A stretch of DNA of 64,000 bases, from positions 124,001 to 188,000 of the forward strand of contig JARGPL010000009.1 in the NCBI GenBank assembly GCA_029210175.1, given 5' to 3'. A program made the translations under genes and the position numbers. The notes beneath the pieces are model-generated. The model ran no database searches and was not told where the DNA came from. It saw only the letters and a list, made by a program, of their open reading frames with translations. The DNA comes from Minwuia sp. (lineage in GTDB: Bacteria > Pseudomonadota > Alphaproteobacteria > Minwuiales > Minwuiaceae). This document shows, one piece after another, positions 63,215 to 64,000 of the stretch. How positions within the stretch are numbered: position 1 is the stretch's first letter; each line of letters starts with the position of its first letter.

Positions 63215-64000
63215 ATGGATGATCTGATTCGCGAATTCGTCGAAGAGACGTCAGAAGCTTTGTCGGAAGTCGAAAGCGATCTGCTCGAGATGGAACAGCA
63301 CCCGGATGCCGAACATGACGTCGGCAACCTGTTCAGGCTGGTCCACACGATCAAGGGAACATGCAGTTTCATCGGCCTGGACCGGTTGGGGGGGCTGGCC
63401 CATGCAGCGGAGAACATCCTCGGCAAGGTGCGGGACCGGGAAATGGGGCTCAGCGCAGACGCAGTGTCCACAATTCTGGAAGCGGTCGATGTCATCACCC
63501 AGCTGCTCGAAGGCACGGCTGATACAGGGGCGGAACCAGAGATTGATGTGGCCCCGCTGGTGACGCGACTGAACGCTTTCGCCGATGCATCGGGTTCGGC
63601 AGCGACCAGCGACCATCAGAACGACGACATGATGGAAATGGACATCCGGGACTTCCCCGGACCGGACGATCAGGATGTCGATGCGGAAGCGGATTCCGGG
63701 CTGGATGATCTCGACCTTGAGTTCGGCAGCAATGACACTGCCGATGACGAGGCAGACGATGGCAAGGTGCTGTCGCTTGCCGATATTCTCGGGATTGATG
63801 CCAGCGCCGGACATGGTGATGAGGGCGCAAATGCTGTCGATGCGGATCTGCAAGAAGGGTTCGACGATGACACATTCGGTTCCGATACTGAGCATGCTGA
63901 TTCAGACCCGGATGAACCGGGTGCGCTGACACTGTCGGCCATACTTGGTGATCTGCCGGACACGGTTTCTGTCGATGACGAGGACTTCAGCGATGCCGAT
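63215..64000 (+). CDS. Second CheA-type histidine kinase, N-terminal part (runs out of window)
   Basis: This is the first 262 residues of a CheA-like protein. The HPt domain (residues 1-about 105) carries H44 in FRLVHTIKGTCSFIGL, matching the CheA HPt consensus better than the first cheA does. A long acidic linker, rich in aspartate, glutamate and serine, begins at about residue 120 and continues to the window edge. The kinase core is beyond the window, so a hybrid HPt protein is also possible. AAAGGG precedes the ATG. Confidence 0.85.
   Translation, partial: MDDLIREFVEETSEALSEVESDLLEMEQHPDAEHDVGNLFRLVHTIKGTCSFIGLDRLGGLAHAAENILGKVRDREMGLSADAVSTILEAVDVITQLLEGTADTGAEPEIDVAPLVTRLNAFADASGSAATSDHQNDDMMEMDIRDFPGPDDQDVDAEADSGLDDLDLEFGSNDTADDEADDGKVLSLADILGIDASAGHGDEGANAVDADLQEGFDDDTFGSDTEHADSDPDEPGALTLSAILGDLPDTVSVDDEDFSDAD

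Noticed and set aside
1-64000. tRNA, rRNA, prophage or transposase genes
   Set aside because: None recognised on either strand by reading for conserved tRNA arms or transposase and integrase motifs; a covariance or profile search could still reveal a degenerate one.

Overview
The window is chromosomal DNA from a GC-rich alphaproteobacterium, most likely of the Rhodospirillales type. The evidence is gene order: tsaB-rimI-fur-plsC-miaB-phoH-ybeY-corC-lnt-XRE regulator-metK-trmB, then rimP-nusA-ylxR-infB-rbfA-truB-rpsO-pnp, and ftsB-pdhA-pdhB-pdhC-lpd-lipA-ratA with a lipoyl domain fused to the E1 beta subunit. CtrA-like sites (TTAA-N7-TTAA) and a chemotaxis set with CheD, STAS and several receptors agree with this. 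I see no tRNA or rRNA gene, no insertion sequence, no prophage and no CRISPR array.

Layout. 1-8.2 kb: end of a Nudix hydrolase, a small membrane protein, an isopropylmalate/isocitrate dehydrogenase-family enzyme and a Gfo/Idh/MocA oxidoreductase. These converge on a BenE-type transporter and a polysaccharide deacetylase, and are followed by a RutE-like nitroreductase and tsaB-rimI-fur-plsC. 8.2-16.4 kb: tRNA, rRNA and membrane housekeeping (miaB, phoH, ybeY, corC, lnt), an XRE regulator, metK and trmB. 16.4-26 kb: the transcription/translation operon rimP to pnp, entered through a promoter followed at once by an intrinsic terminator and closed by a strong terminator at about 26.0 kb. 26-35.7 kb: a DUF2254 membrane protein, ftsB and the pyruvate dehydrogenase/lipoate operon. 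That operon is interrupted between lpd and lipA by an AT-richer pentapeptide-repeat locus split by one in-frame TAG. 35.7-38.2 kb: a regulatory region with a CtrA box and a large acidic RTX-repeat protein. 38.2-41.7 kb: a PLD N-terminal-like peptide, an entericidin lipoprotein, an Ldh-family dehydrogenase and two SDR proteins with non-canonical active sites. 41.7-50.2 kb (minus strand): putA, an APC permease, and a stress-protein/Lon-like protease pair behind a perfect FNR-type box. 50.4-62.4 kb (minus strand): chemosensory genes in at least three units (STAS-cheY-cheA-cheW-mcp; cheR-cheD-cheB-soluble mcp-STAS; a lone mcp). 62.8-64 kb (plus strand): a second cheY and the start of a second cheA.

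How the genes work together. The first half is core information processing and central metabolism, much of it translationally coupled through ATGA or GTGA overlaps. The second half is accessory: proline catabolism, low-oxygen stress proteolysis and signalling. The most interesting signals are the STAS-bracketed chemosensory cluster with two proteins sharing a DIELF tail, the split pentapeptide locus, the FNR-type promoter geometry before the Lon-like gene, the CtrA box before the RTX gene, and two candidate leader-RNA controls (rimP and metK).
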